Source: Mycobacterium branderi (lineage in GTDB: Bacteria > Actinomycetota > Actinomycetes > Mycobacteriales > Mycobacteriaceae). From it: a stretch of 64,000 nucleotides of DNA. The notes under the pieces are model-generated. The model was not told where the DNA came from and searched no databases. It saw only the letters and a list, made by a program, of their open reading frames with translations. Positions 55,718 through 64,000 of this stretch are shown here, one piece after another. Each line of letters opens with the position of its first letter. Position 1 is the first letter of the stretch. The DNA is taken from positions 2,418,001 through 2,482,000 of the forward strand of contig NZ_AP022606.1 in NCBI RefSeq assembly GCF_010728725.1, in the 5' to 3' direction. Position numbers and translations under genes: made by a program.

Positions 55718-56629
55718 ATGACCTACTCGCCCGGCAGCCCCGGATATCCGCCCGCGCAGTCACAAGGCTCGTATGGGGCCTCCACGCCGTCGTTCGCGAA
55801 ATCCGAAGAGGGCGCAAGCAATTTGGGGCTCTACCTGACCATCGCGGTGGTGGCGCTCGGGCTGGCGAGCTATCTGGCGAGTTTCGGGCCGATGTACACC
55901 GTCAGCTCCGACGTGGGTCCGGTGGGTGACATCACCGGCGGCGACGTCGGCATCGGCGTGATCGGCGCGCTGTTGGCGGGCCTGCTGGCCGCGGTCGGCC
56001 TGTTGCCGAAGGCCAAAAACTACTCGGCGGTGGTCGCCGCGATCGCGGTGTTCGGGGTGTTGACAGTGATCAAGGAGGCCCTCGGCAAGCCGAGCGGCTT
56101 CTCGATCGGCTGGGCCCTGTGGTTCGTGCTGGCCTGCGCCGTGCTGCAGGCCATTGCGGCGGTTGCCGCCCTGTTGCTGGACGCAGGCGTCATCACGCCG
56201 CCGGCGCCGCGGCCCAAATACGACCAGCAGTTCGGACACTACGGGCAGTACGGCGGGTACTACGGCCAGCAGGGTCCCTACCAGCAGCACAGCCCGCAGC
56301 AGTCACCCCAGCACTCCGGCTACGGCTCTCAGTACGGCGGCTACCCGTCGTCGCCGTCGACCGGCGGCTTCAGCACGGTCGGCCAGCAGACCGGACCGCA
56401 GCAGCAGGCCTCGCAGTCCGGACCGCAACAAGGTGGGCAGCAGGGCTCGCAGCACGGTCCGCCCACCCCGCCCACCGGTTTTCCCAGCTTCGGCCAGCCG
56501 CAGTCGGGCGGTTCGGGTAGCCAGGGCGCGGGCCAGGCCAACTCCGGCAACCACGGCGGACAGGCTCAGCAGTCCTATGGCCAGGGCCAGCAGCCGCAGT
56601 CGCCGTCCTCGGGTCAGTCACAGTCCTAA
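55718..56629 (+). CDS. DUF5336 membrane protein with Gln/Gly/Ser-rich tail, Rv0954 type
   Basis: 303 residues, as I recall for Rv0954. After a short Pro/Ser N-terminus come four transmembrane helices (about 35-160: [79 protein letters not shown]). The last 140 residues are a Tyr/Gln/Gly/Ser low-complexity tail ([16 protein letters not shown]...). Rv0954 is linked to the mycobacterial division complex. The next gene, PerM, belongs to the same process. Confidence 0.85.
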   Translation: MTYSPGSPGYPPAQSQGSYGASTPSFAKSEEGASNLGLYLTIAVVALGLASYLASFGPMYTVSSDVGPVGDITGGDVGIGVIGALLAGLLAAVGLLPKAKNYSAVVAAIAVFGVLTVIKEALGKPSGFSIGWALWFVLACAVLQAIAAVAALLLDAGVITPPAPRPKYDQQFGHYGQYGGYYGQQGPYQQHSPQQSPQHSGYGSQYGGYPSSPSTGGFSTVGQQTGPQQQASQSGPQQGGQQGSQHGPPTPPTGFPSFGQPQSGGSGSQGAGQANSGNHGGQAQQSYGQGQQPQSPSSGQSQS

Positions 56630-56668
56630 CCGGGCGTTCCCGCGCCTAGTCGTCGACGTGCGCGAAGC

Positions 56669-57928
56669 GTGACGCGGGTGGAGGATAGCCGCGTGCCGGG
56701 GGCGCGTCAGGCCCGAGACCTGCTGAGGGTGGCTTTCGGGCCGGCGGTGGTGGCGCTGGTCATCATCGCCGCGGTGACGTTGCTGCAGTTGCTGATCGCC
56801 AACAGCGACATGACCGGTGCGCTGGGCGCTATCGCCAGCATGTGGCTCGGCGTGCATCAGGTGCCGATCTCGATCGGCGGCCGTGAACTGGGCGTGATGC
56901 CGCTGCTGCCGGTGCTGTTGATGGTGTGGGGGACCGCGCGCACCACGGCGCAGGCCACCGCCGCCACCGCGTCGTGGTTCGTGATCCGCTGGGTGGTGGC
57001 CTCTGCGCTGGGCGGGCCGCTGCTGATCGCCGCGATTTCGCTGGCGGTCATCCACGACGCCGCGTCGGTGATCACCGAGTTGCAGACGCCCAGCGCGCTG
57101 CGGGCGTTCCTCAGTGTGCTGGTGGTCCATGGGATCGGCGCGGCGATCGGGGTGGGCTCCCGCGTCGGCCGCCGGGCGTTGGCCGCCTCGCCGGTGCCCG
57201 ATTGGCTGGGCGATTCGCTGCGGGCCGCGACGGCGGGCGTCCTGGCGCTGGTGGGGCTCTCGGGTGTGGTGGCGGCCGGCTCACTGGTGGTGCATTGGGG
57301 CACCATGCACGAGCTCTACGCGATCACCGATTCAATCTTCGGCCAGTTCAGCCTGACCGTGCTGTCGGTGTTGTATGTGCCCAACATCATCGTCGGGACG
57401 GCAGCGGTCGCCGTGGGTTCCAGCGCCCAGCTGGGCTTTGCGACGTTCAGCTCGTTCACGGTATTCGGTGGCGATATTCCGGCGCTTCCCGTGCTGGCCG
57501 CGGCGCCCAGCCCGCCGCTGGGCCCGGCGTGGGTGGCGCTGCTGATCGTTGGGGCATCCTCCGGCGTGGCGGTCGGGCAGCAGTGCGCACGACGGCCGCT
57601 GCCGTTGGGTCCGGCGACCGTCAAGCTGCTGGCGGCGGCGGTGCTCGCGGCGCTGGCAATGGTGTTGCTGGGCTATGCGGGCGGCGGGCAGCTGGGCAAT
57701 TTCGGCAGAGTCGGCGTCGACCAGGACACGTTCGGAATCGCGGTGTTTCTGTGGTTCGCCGGCATTGGTGCAATCACGGTCGCGATGGCCGGCGGGATCA
57801 GCCGCCGGCCTAAACCGGTGCCGGTCGCCGAACCCCAGCCCGAGTCCGAGCCATCCGTCGACGAGCCCGCCGATGAGGCGCCCGCCACGCCGACCGACGC
57901 CGACGAGCCGCCTGCAGAGGACGATTAG
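56669..57928 (+). CDS. perM: PerM-like divisome membrane protein (DUF6350), Rv0955 type
   Basis: 419 residues with about ten transmembrane helices and a Pro/Glu/Asp-rich cytoplasmic tail ([18 protein letters not shown]). Start is GTG 56669, with other GTGs three and eight codons in. M. tuberculosis PerM (Rv0955) supports cell division at low Mg2+ by stabilising FtsB. Identity rests on fold, position after the Rv0954 homologue and before purN. Confidence 0.8.
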   Translation: MTRVEDSRVPGARQARDLLRVAFGPAVVALVIIAAVTLLQLLIANSDMTGALGAIASMWLGVHQVPISIGGRELGVMPLLPVLLMVWGTARTTAQATAATASWFVIRWVVASALGGPLLIAAISLAVIHDAASVITELQTPSALRAFLSVLVVHGIGAAIGVGSRVGRRALAASPVPDWLGDSLRAATAGVLALVGLSGVVAAGSLVVHWGTMHELYAITDSIFGQFSLTVLSVLYVPNIIVGTAAVAVGSSAQLGFATFSSFTVFGGDIPALPVLAAAPSPPLGPAWVALLIVGASSGVAVGQQCARRPLPLGPATVKLLAAAVLAALAMVLLGYAGGGQLGNFGRVGVDQDTFGIAVFLWFAGIGAITVAMAGGISRRPKPVPVAEPQPESEPSVDEPADEAPATPTDADEPPAEDD

Positions 57929-57937
57929 GCTCGCCCT

Positions 57938-58567
57938 GTGCAGCAACCGCTCCATGTGCCTCCGAGCGCACCGGCACGACTGGTGGTCCTGGCGTCGGGT
58001 ACGGGTTCGCTGCTCGCCGCGCTGCTGGACGCCGCCGTCGGCGACTACCCGGCCCGTGTCGTGGCCGTCGGCGTGGACCGAGACTGCCGCGCCGCCGAGA
58101 TCGCCGCGGCCGCGTCGGTGCCGACGTTCACCGCCCGGCTGGCCGACTACCCCGGCCGCGACGCCTGGGACGCGGCGTTCACCGAGGCCACCGCGGCGCA
58201 TTCGCCCGACCTGATCGTCTCGGCCGGCTTCATGAAAATCCTTGGGCCGCAATTCCTCTCGCTCTTCTCCGGACGTATCGTCAACTCCCACCCGACGCTG
58301 CTGCCGGCGTTCCCCGGTGCGCGAGGGGTGGCCGATGCGCTGGCATACGGCGTCAAAGTCACCGGCTGTACGGTGCACCTGGTCGACGCCGGCACCGACA
58401 CCGGGCCGATTCTGGCGCAGCAACCGGTTCCGGTATTCGACGACGACGACGAAGCGACGCTGCATGAGCGGATCAAGGTCGTGGAGCGACGGCTGTTGGT
58501 GGACGTGGTGGCCGCGGTGGTGACCGGCGGCGTGACCTGGACGGGACGAAAGGCGGTTATCGGGTGA
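57938..58567 (+). CDS. purN: Phosphoribosylglycinamide formyltransferase (GAR transformylase)
   Basis: 209 residues. Formyl-THF-dependent transferase: [18 protein letters not shown] phosphate loop, catalytic [16 protein letters not shown] (Asn and His), and [20 protein letters not shown] (Asp). The first motif reads ASGTGS where many have SGxGSN. It adds the formyl group to GAR in purine synthesis. The GTG start follows perM by nine bases; its TGA overlaps the purH GTG by four. Confidence 0.96.
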   Translation: MQQPLHVPPSAPARLVVLASGTGSLLAALLDAAVGDYPARVVAVGVDRDCRAAEIAAAASVPTFTARLADYPGRDAWDAAFTEATAAHSPDLIVSAGFMKILGPQFLSLFSGRIVNSHPTLLPAFPGARGVADALAYGVKVTGCTVHLVDAGTDTGPILAQQPVPVFDDDDEATLHERIKVVERRLLVDVVAAVVTGGVTWTGRKAVIG

Positions 58568-60135
58568 GCGACATCGACGGGAGACGGCCGATCCGCCGTG
58601 CATTGATCAGCGTCTACGACAAGACCGGACTGGTCGAACTCGCTGAAGGCCTGCACGCGGCCGGCGTCGACATCGTCTCGACCGGGTCGACAGCGAAAAC
58701 CATTGCAGCCAAAGGAATTCCCGTCACACCGGTGGAGGAGGTGACCGGGTTTCCCGAGGTGCTCGACGGCCGGGTCAAGACCCTGCATCCGCATGTGCAC
58801 GCGGGGCTACTCGCCGATCTGCGCAAGCCCGAGCACGCCGCTGCCCTCGAGCGGCTTGGTATCGCTGCCTTCGAGCTGGTGGTGGTGAACCTGTATCCGT
58901 TCAGCGAAACTGTGGACTCCGGAGCCGGTGTCGACGAGTGCGTCGAGCAGATCGACATCGGCGGACCGTCGATGGTGCGGGCGGCGGCCAAGAACCATCC
59001 CAGCGTGGCGGTGGTCGTCGATCCGCGCGGCTACGACGGCGTGCTGGCCGCGGTGCGTGGCGGCGGATTCACTCTCGCCGAGCGGAAGCGATTGGCGTCG
59101 TTGGCGTTTCGGCACACCGCCGAGTACGACATCGCGGTCGCGGGCTGGATGGGGTCGACGCTGGCGCCCGAGCAGCCGGCGATGGCGTTCCCGGAGTGGT
59201 TCGCCGGCTCGTGGCGGCGCTCGGCTTCGCTGCGCTACGGCGAGAACCCGCATCAGCAGGCGGCCCTGTACAGGGATCCCGCCGCCTGGCCCGGTCTTGC
59301 TCAGGCGGAGCAGCTGCACGGAAAAGAAATGTCCTACAACAACTTCACCGACGCCGATGCGGCATGGCGGGCGGCGTTCGACCACGAGCAGACCTGCGTG
59401 GCGATCATCAAGCACGCCAACCCGTGTGGGATCGCGGTCTCGAACGTCTCGGTGGCCGATGCGCATCGCAAAGCCCACGAATGCGATCCACTGAGCGCGT
59501 TCGGCGGAGTGATCGCCGCCAACACCGAGGTCAGCGTCGAGATGGCCGAGTATGTCAGCACCATCTTCACCGAGGTGATCGTGGCGCCGGCATACGAGCC
59601 CGGTGCCGTAGACGTATTGGCGCGTAAGAAGAACATCCGGGTGCTGGTGGCCTCCGAGCCGCTGTCCGGCGGCACCGAGCTGCGCCAGGTCAGCGGCGGG
59701 CTGCTGATGCAGCAGCGTGACCGGCTCGACGCGCCGGGCGACAACCCGGCCAACTGGACGCTGGCTGCCGGATCGCCTGCCTCACCGGAAACGTTGGCGG
59801 ACTTGGCCTTTGCGTGGCGTGTCTGCCGGGCGGTCAAGTCCAACGCGATCGTGATCGCCGCCGACGGCGCGACGGTCGGCGTCGGCATGGGCCAGGTCAA
59901 CCGCGTCGACGCCGCACGTTTGGCCGTCGAACGCGGCGGGGATCGGGTGCGCGGCGCCGTCGCTGCCTCCGACGCGTTCTTCCCGTTCCCGGACGGTTTG
60001 GAGACGCTGGCCGCCGCCGGCGTGACGGCGATCGTGCATCCAGGCGGCTCGGTGCGCGACGACGAGGTGACCGCAGCGGCCGACAAGGCCGGCGTCACGC
60101 TGTATCTCACCGGCGCACGCCATTTCGCCCACTAA
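58564..60135 (+). CDS. purH: Bifunctional AICAR transformylase/IMP cyclohydrolase
   Basis: 523 residues. The N-terminal IMP cyclohydrolase domain ([46 protein letters not shown]) and C-terminal AICAR formyltransferase domain ([17 protein letters not shown], catalytic Lys-His [56 protein letters not shown]) are both complete. These are the last two steps to IMP. Translation is coupled to purN. A palindromic repeat follows the stop. Confidence 0.97.
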   Translation: MSDIDGRRPIRRALISVYDKTGLVELAEGLHAAGVDIVSTGSTAKTIAAKGIPVTPVEEVTGFPEVLDGRVKTLHPHVHAGLLADLRKPEHAAALERLGIAAFELVVVNLYPFSETVDSGAGVDECVEQIDIGGPSMVRAAAKNHPSVAVVVDPRGYDGVLAAVRGGGFTLAERKRLASLAFRHTAEYDIAVAGWMGSTLAPEQPAMAFPEWFAGSWRRSASLRYGENPHQQAALYRDPAAWPGLAQAEQLHGKEMSYNNFTDADAAWRAAFDHEQTCVAIIKHANPCGIAVSNVSVADAHRKAHECDPLSAFGGVIAANTEVSVEMAEYVSTIFTEVIVAPAYEPGAVDVLARKKNIRVLVASEPLSGGTELRQVSGGLLMQQRDRLDAPGDNPANWTLAAGSPASPETLADLAFAWRVCRAVKSNAIVIAADGATVGVGMGQVNRVDAARLAVERGGDRVRGAVAASDAFFPFPDGLETLAAAGVTAIVHPGGSVRDDEVTAAADKAGVTLYLTGARHFAH

Positions 60136-60140
60136 AAGCG

Positions 60141-60205
60141 TCGCCGAGCGTAGGACTGTGCTACGCGAAATCGAGATCGGCGTGCATTAAGTCCACGCTC
60201 GACGA
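60141..60205. repeat. Palindromic intergenic repeat, copy C (diverged)
   Basis: TCGCCGAGCGTAGGACT (60141 on) pairs with AGTCCACGCTCGACGA (to 60205) apart from one mismatch and one bulge. The loop side again contains CGGCGTG. Stem sequence differs from copies A and B, but size, GCCGAG-type ends and core are alike. It follows purH. Confidence 0.45.
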
Positions 60206-60319
60206 AGCAGTGGCGGTTTGCTGGCGGTCTGCCCGATTCCCTGTCGGGCCGTCGTCGATCCCGATAGCATCCCCGCTTGGGCACGTAGATGGCGGGCCCT
60301 TCCAATCGAGAGGAACGAG

Positions 60320-60871
60320 ATGCGCGCGATAACGAAACGAACGGCGGCAATTTCCGCGGCGATTGCAGTAGTCGCGTTGATGGGCGCTGGATGTGCCGAG
60401 AAGAAGGAAAAGACGGGCGAAGCTACTAGTTCGGCGACGTCATCGGTGTCGTCGTCGGCTGCCGCGGCTCCATCTACCACGGCCGAGAGCGCCGCCCCGA
60501 GTTCTACGCAGATCGCCGGCGCCAACGGCACCGAATACACGGTCGAGGGGCCGATTCTCGCGAAGTACGAGTCCCTTTCCGAGAAGGACCGCAAAGATCT
60601 GGGAGCGCCGACGGGCAACGAGCAGAAGAATCCCGACGGCGGTGTTTACCAGCAGTTCGACGGCGGTGTGATCGTTCACAAGACGGCGTCCTATGTGGTG
60701 TGGGGCAAGATCCGCGACAAGTGGAACGAGCTGGGCGGTTCGCAGGGCAAGCTGGGCTACCCGACCAGCGACGAGGTAGACACCCCCGACGGCGGCAAGA
60801 AGTCGACGTTCGAGCACGGCACGATCACGTGGAAGCCGGGCGACGAGCAGGCCACGGCAGTCGAGCAGTAG
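60320..60871 (+). CDS. LGFP-repeat lipoprotein
   Basis: ATG 60320 gives 183 residues. Signal peptide (MRAITKRTAAISAAIAVVAL) ends in the lipobox LMGAGC, so the mature protein is lipidated on the outer face of the membrane. A Ser/Ala/Thr linker (30-65) leads to LGFP-type repeats (GGVYQQFDGGVIVH, LGYPTSDEVD), which bind cell-wall polymers in corynebacterial mycolyltransferases and mycobacterial wall proteins. It has its own promoter region after purH and ends at a strong terminator. Confidence 0.85.
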   Translation: MRAITKRTAAISAAIAVVALMGAGCAEKKEKTGEATSSATSSVSSSAAAAPSTTAESAAPSSTQIAGANGTEYTVEGPILAKYESLSEKDRKDLGAPTGNEQKNPDGGVYQQFDGGVIVHKTASYVVWGKIRDKWNELGGSQGKLGYPTSDEVDTPDGGKKSTFEHGTITWKPGDEQATAVEQ

Positions 60872-60881
60872 ACGAGGGTCG

Positions 60882-60915
60882 AAGGGCGGGCAATCGACAC
60901 TGATTGCCCGCCCTT
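60882..60915 (+). terminator. Intrinsic terminator after the LGFP lipoprotein gene
   Basis: A perfect 14-base stem (60882-60895 with 60902-60915, AAGGGCGGGCAATC and its complement) with a six-base loop, followed by TTACTTGT. It begins eleven bases after the stop codon. An unusually strong hairpin for a mycobacterium. Confidence 0.85.
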
Positions 60916-60952
60916 TACTTGTGCACGCGCGAAGCAGTCGTAGCGTGGAGTG

Positions 60953-62335
60953 GTGACCGCACCGAGCCATCTGCCCCGCACCGTCGGCGAACTGCGCGCC
61001 GCCGGGCATCGCGAGCGGGGAGTCAAGCAAGAAATCCGGGAAAACCTGCTCACGGCGTTAGCCGAGGGCGACGACATCTGGCCGGGAATCCTGGGCTTCG
61101 ACGACACGGTGATCCCGCAGCTGGAACGGGCGCTGATCGCAGGCCACGACGTCGTTCTGCTCGGCGAACGCGGCCAGGGTAAGACCCGGCTGCTGCGGGC
61201 GCTGGTCGGCCTGCTCGACGAGTGGACGCCGGTGATCGGCGGTGCCGAGCTGCCCGAGCACCCGTTCTCGCCGATCACCCCGGAGTCGATCCGGCGGGCC
61301 GCCACATTGGGTGACGACCTGCCGGTGGAGTGGAAACACCGAAGCGAGCGCTACACCGAGAAGCTGGCCACCCCCGACACCAGCGTGGCCGACCTGGTCG
61401 GCGACATCGACCCGATCAAGGTCGCGGAGGGCCGCAGCCTGGGCGACCCCGAGACCATCGCCTACGGCCTGATCCCGCGGGCGCATCGCGGCATCGTGGC
61501 GGTCAACGAGTTGCCGGACCTGGCCGAGCGCATCCAGGTGTCGATGCTCAACGTGATGGAGGAGCGCGACATCCAGGTCCGCGGCTACACGCTGCGGCTG
61601 CCGCTGGACGTGCTGGTGGTTGCCAGCGCCAACCCGGAGGACTACACCAACCGCGGCCGGATCATCACGCCGCTCAAGGACCGGTTCGGCGCCGAGATCC
61701 GCACGCACTACCCGCTGGAACTCGACGCCGAGGTGGGGGTGATCCTGCAGGAGGCACACCTGAGCGCCCAGGTACCCGACCATTTGACGCAGATCATCGC
61801 CCGGTTCGCGCGCTACCTGCGCGAGTCCAGTTCGGTCGATCAGCGTTCCGGGGTGTCGGCCCGCTTTGCGATCGCGGCGGCCGAAACAGTGGCGGCCTCC
61901 GCCCGGCATCGCGGCGCGCTGCTCGGGGAGACGGACCCGGTGGCCCGGGTGGTCGATCTGGGCACCGTGATCGACGTGCTGCGCGGCAAGCTGGAATTCG
62001 AGTCCGGCGAGGAGGGCCGCGAGCAGGCGGTGCTCGAACACCTGCTGCGGCGTGCGACCGCCGACACCGCGTCCAAAGTGCTTGGGGGCCTTGACGTCGG
62101 CTCGCTGGTGGCCGCGGTCGAGGGTGGTTCCGCGGTGACGACGGGAGAGCGGGTGTCGGCCAAGGACGTGCTGGCCGCGCTGCCGGACCTGCCGGTCGTC
62201 GACGCCGTCGCGCGGCGGCTGGGCGCCGAATCGGAGGGGGAGCGCGCCGCTGCGCTCGAATTGGCTTTGGAGGCACTGTATTTGGCCAAGCGCATCGACA
62301 AGGTGTCCGGCGAAGGCGAAACCGTCTATGGCTAA
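60953..62335 (+). CDS. MoxR/Mg-chelatase-type AAA+ ATPase, Rv0958 type
   Basis: 460 residues from GTG 60953 (VTAPSHLPRTVGELRAAGH); GTG 60950 adds one. Walker A GERGQGKTRLLRA, a Walker B/sensor region AHRGIVAVNELPDL, then NVMEERDIQVRGYTLRLPLDVLVVASANPEDYTNRGRIITPLKDRFGAEIRTHYPL (sensor 1 and arginine finger). The C-terminal lid is helical. Such ATPases work with a VWA-domain partner to load metals or activate enzymes; the partner gene overlaps its stop. Confidence 0.92.
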   Translation: MTAPSHLPRTVGELRAAGHRERGVKQEIRENLLTALAEGDDIWPGILGFDDTVIPQLERALIAGHDVVLLGERGQGKTRLLRALVGLLDEWTPVIGGAELPEHPFSPITPESIRRAATLGDDLPVEWKHRSERYTEKLATPDTSVADLVGDIDPIKVAEGRSLGDPETIAYGLIPRAHRGIVAVNELPDLAERIQVSMLNVMEERDIQVRGYTLRLPLDVLVVASANPEDYTNRGRIITPLKDRFGAEIRTHYPLELDAEVGVILQEAHLSAQVPDHLTQIIARFARYLRESSSVDQRSGVSARFAIAAAETVAASARHRGALLGETDPVARVVDLGTVIDVLRGKLEFESGEEGREQAVLEHLLRRATADTASKVLGGLDVGSLVAAVEGGSAVTTGERVSAKDVLAALPDLPVVDAVARRLGAESEGERAAALELALEALYLAKRIDKVSGEGETVYG

Positions 62336-64000
62336 GGGCCACTCGACGCGGTACTCGCGCTACACCGGCGGGCCCGACCCCTTGGCGCCGCCGGTGGATC
62401 TGCGCGAGGCGCTCGAGCAGATCGGCCAGGACGTCATGGCGGGCACCTCGCCGCGCCGGGCGTTGTCCGAGCTGCTGCGGCGGGGCACTCGCAACATGCC
62501 GGGCGCGGACCGGCTGGCCGCCGAGGCCAACCGGAGACGGCGGGAGTTGTTGCGGCGCAACAACTTAGACGGCACTTTGCAGGAGATCAAGAAGCTACTC
62601 GACGAGGCGGTGCTCGCCGAGCGCAAAGAACTGGCCCGCGCCCTGGACGACGACGCACGCTTCGGCGAGCTGCAGCTGGACGCGCTGTCGCCGTCGCCCG
62701 CCAAGGCCATCCAGGAGCTCTCCGACTACAACTGGCGCAGCAACGAAGCCCGCGAAAAGTACGAGCAGATCAAGGATCTGCTCGGCCGCGAGATGCTCGA
62801 CCAGCGCTTCGCCGGCATGAAGCAGGCGTTGGAGGGCGCCACCGACGAGGACCGCCGGCGCGTCGGCGAGATGCTGGACGACCTCAACGACCTGCTGGAC
62901 AAGCATGCCCGCGGCGAGGACACGCAGCAAGATTTCCAGAACTTCATGGACAAGCACGGCGAGTTCTTCCCGGAGAACCCGCGCAACGTCGAAGAGCTGA
63001 TCGACTCGCTGGCTCAGCGCGCGGCGGCCGCGCAGCGTTTCCTCAACAGCCTGAGCCCCGACCAGCGTGCCGAGCTGGAGGCGTTGGCGCAGCAGGCATT
63101 CGGGTCCCCCGCGTTGCAGCAGGCGCTCTCCCGGCTGGACGCCAACCTGCAAATGCTGCGGCCGGGCGAGGACTGGACCGGGTCGTCGGAGTTCTCCGGA
63201 GACAACCCGTTGGGCATGGGGGAGGGTGCGCAGGCGCTGGCCGACATCGCCGAACTCGAGCAGTTGGCCGAGCAGCTCTCCCAGAGCTACCCGGGCGCAA
63301 CCATGGACGACGTCGACCTCGACGCGCTGGCCCGCCAGCTCGGCGACCAGGCGGCGATCGATGCCCGAACGCTGGCGGAACTCGAACGCGCCCTGCTCAA
63401 CCAGGGCTTTCTGGATCGCAGCTCCGACGGCCAATGGCGGCTGTCGCCCAAGGCAATGCGACGGCTCGGCGAGACCGCGTTACGCGATGTGGCGCAACAG
63501 CTTTCCGGGCGCCGCGGTGAGCGCGACCACCGCCGCGCCGGAGCGGCCGGCGAGCTGACCGGCGCGACGCGCCCCTGGCAGTTCGGGGACACCGAGCCGT
63601 GGAACGTCACTCGCACGCTCACCAATGCGGTGTTGCGGCAGGCCGGCACCGGTACCGTCGAAGGCCCCATTCATATCACCGTCGACGATGTCGAGGTCTC
63701 CGAAACCGAGACCCGCACGCAGGCCGCGGTCGCCCTACTGGTGGATACCTCGTTTTCGATGGTGATGGAGAACCGCTGGCTGCCGATGAAGCGAACGGCG
63801 CTGGCGCTCAACCATCTGGTGAGCACCCGGTTCCGCTCGGATGCGTTGCAGATCATCGCTTTTGGCCGTTACGCGCGGACGATGACCCCCGCCGAGCTGA
63901 TGGGGCTGGAAGGCGTTTACGAGCAAGGCACCAACCTGCATCATGCGCTGGCGTTGGCCGGCCGGCATTTGCGGCGGCATCCCAACGCCCAGCCGGTTGT
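62328..64000 (+). CDS. VWA-domain protein, Rv0959 type (cut by window end)
   Basis: ATG 62328 overlaps the AAA+ gene stop by eight bases. The 557 visible residues are a long Glu/Leu/Arg-rich helical region (about 1-440, e.g. DLREALEQIGQDVMAGTSPRRALSELLRRG), then a von Willebrand A domain with MIDAS motif ALLVDTSFSMVMENRW near residue 470. The remainder lies outside. With the MoxR-type ATPase it forms a metallochaperone-like pair; the client is unknown. Confidence 0.92.
   Translation, partial: MAKGHSTRYSRYTGGPDPLAPPVDLREALEQIGQDVMAGTSPRRALSELLRRGTRNMPGADRLAAEANRRRRELLRRNNLDGTLQEIKKLLDEAVLAERKELARALDDDARFGELQLDALSPSPAKAIQELSDYNWRSNEAREKYEQIKDLLGREMLDQRFAGMKQALEGATDEDRRRVGEMLDDLNDLLDKHARGEDTQQDFQNFMDKHGEFFPENPRNVEELIDSLAQRAAAAQRFLNSLSPDQRAELEALAQQAFGSPALQQALSRLDANLQMLRPGEDWTGSSEFSGDNPLGMGEGAQALADIAELEQLAEQLSQSYPGATMDDVDLDALARQLGDQAAIDARTLAELERALLNQGFLDRSSDGQWRLSPKAMRRLGETALRDVAQQLSGRRGERDHRRAGAAGELTGATRPWQFGDTEPWNVTRTLTNAVLRQAGTGTVEGPIHITVDDVEVSETETRTQAAVALLVDTSFSMVMENRWLPMKRTALALNHLVSTRFRSDALQIIAFGRYARTMTPAELMGLEGVYEQGTNLHHALALAGRHLRRHPNAQPV

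Overview
The window is chromosomal DNA from a slow- or intermediate-growing, non-tuberculous mycobacterium. The GC content is high and GTG/TTG starts are frequent. From about 11.7 kb to the end, the order of conserved genes follows the M. tuberculosis segment from mntH (Rv0924c) to the Rv0958/Rv0959 AAA-VWA pair, passing Ku, LigD, the FAH-MBL fusion, pgi, chorismate mutase, uvrD1, sucCD, perM and purNH. Names come from recognised protein motifs and remembered synteny; no database search was run.

Region 1 (1-8.4 kb) is accessory. It holds the end of an ArsR-type regulator, then a tightly coupled run of a degenerate malic-enzyme-like gene, a GTP-type PEP carboxykinase, a 27-codon micro-ORF and a monomeric NADP isocitrate dehydrogenase, then a paralogue of the cAMP receptor protein Crp. 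A gene-poor stretch of about 1.2 kb with a tRNA-like 3' fragment follows, then a VapBC toxin-antitoxin pair with a palindromic, apparently leaderless promoter.

Region 2 (8.4-16 kb) carries a wax ester synthase/DGAT, a coupled run mntH - (gamma-glutamylcyclotransferase + poly-gamma-glutamate hydrolase fusion) - LLM oxidoreductase whose best start is ATT, a KstR-box-controlled SDR/dehydrogenase pair, and a frameshifted membrane-protein gene.

Region 3 (16-30 kb) contains the NHEJ genes ku and ligD. A class III adenylate cyclase and polyol-catabolism genes lie between and around them (two long-chain mannitol/arabitol dehydrogenases, a PfkB sugar kinase, a HAD phosphatase). The FAH-MBL fusion, a PAS protein and an F420-type LLM enzyme follow.

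Region 4 (29.5-35.7 kb) is a signalling island: GAF-ANTAR protein, Ala-rich coiled coil, a small CheB-like protein, a Crp/Fnr regulator, CheR-PAS-coiled coil, STAS-HATPase and CheB-zinc ribbon. There is no chemoreceptor, CheA or flagellar gene in view.

Region 5 (35.7-44.4 kb) holds a flavin-monooxygenase remnant, an AurF-type diiron oxygenase, ctaD, cobF, a small membrane protein, an Fpg-type glycosylase, an SDR, and a DUF2236/TetR pair sharing a 41-bp palindrome.

Region 6 (44.4-64 kb) is conserved core: pgi, chorismate mutase, uvrD1, an M23 peptidase, sucCD with an upstream CRP-type box, a thiolase-like protein, a KstR-box LLM enzyme, the divisome proteins Rv0954/PerM, purNH, an LGFP lipoprotein with a strong terminator, and the MoxR-type AAA/VWA pair, cut by the window end. 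A roughly 60-bp palindromic repeat occurs in two clear copies and one looser one, all directly after genes.
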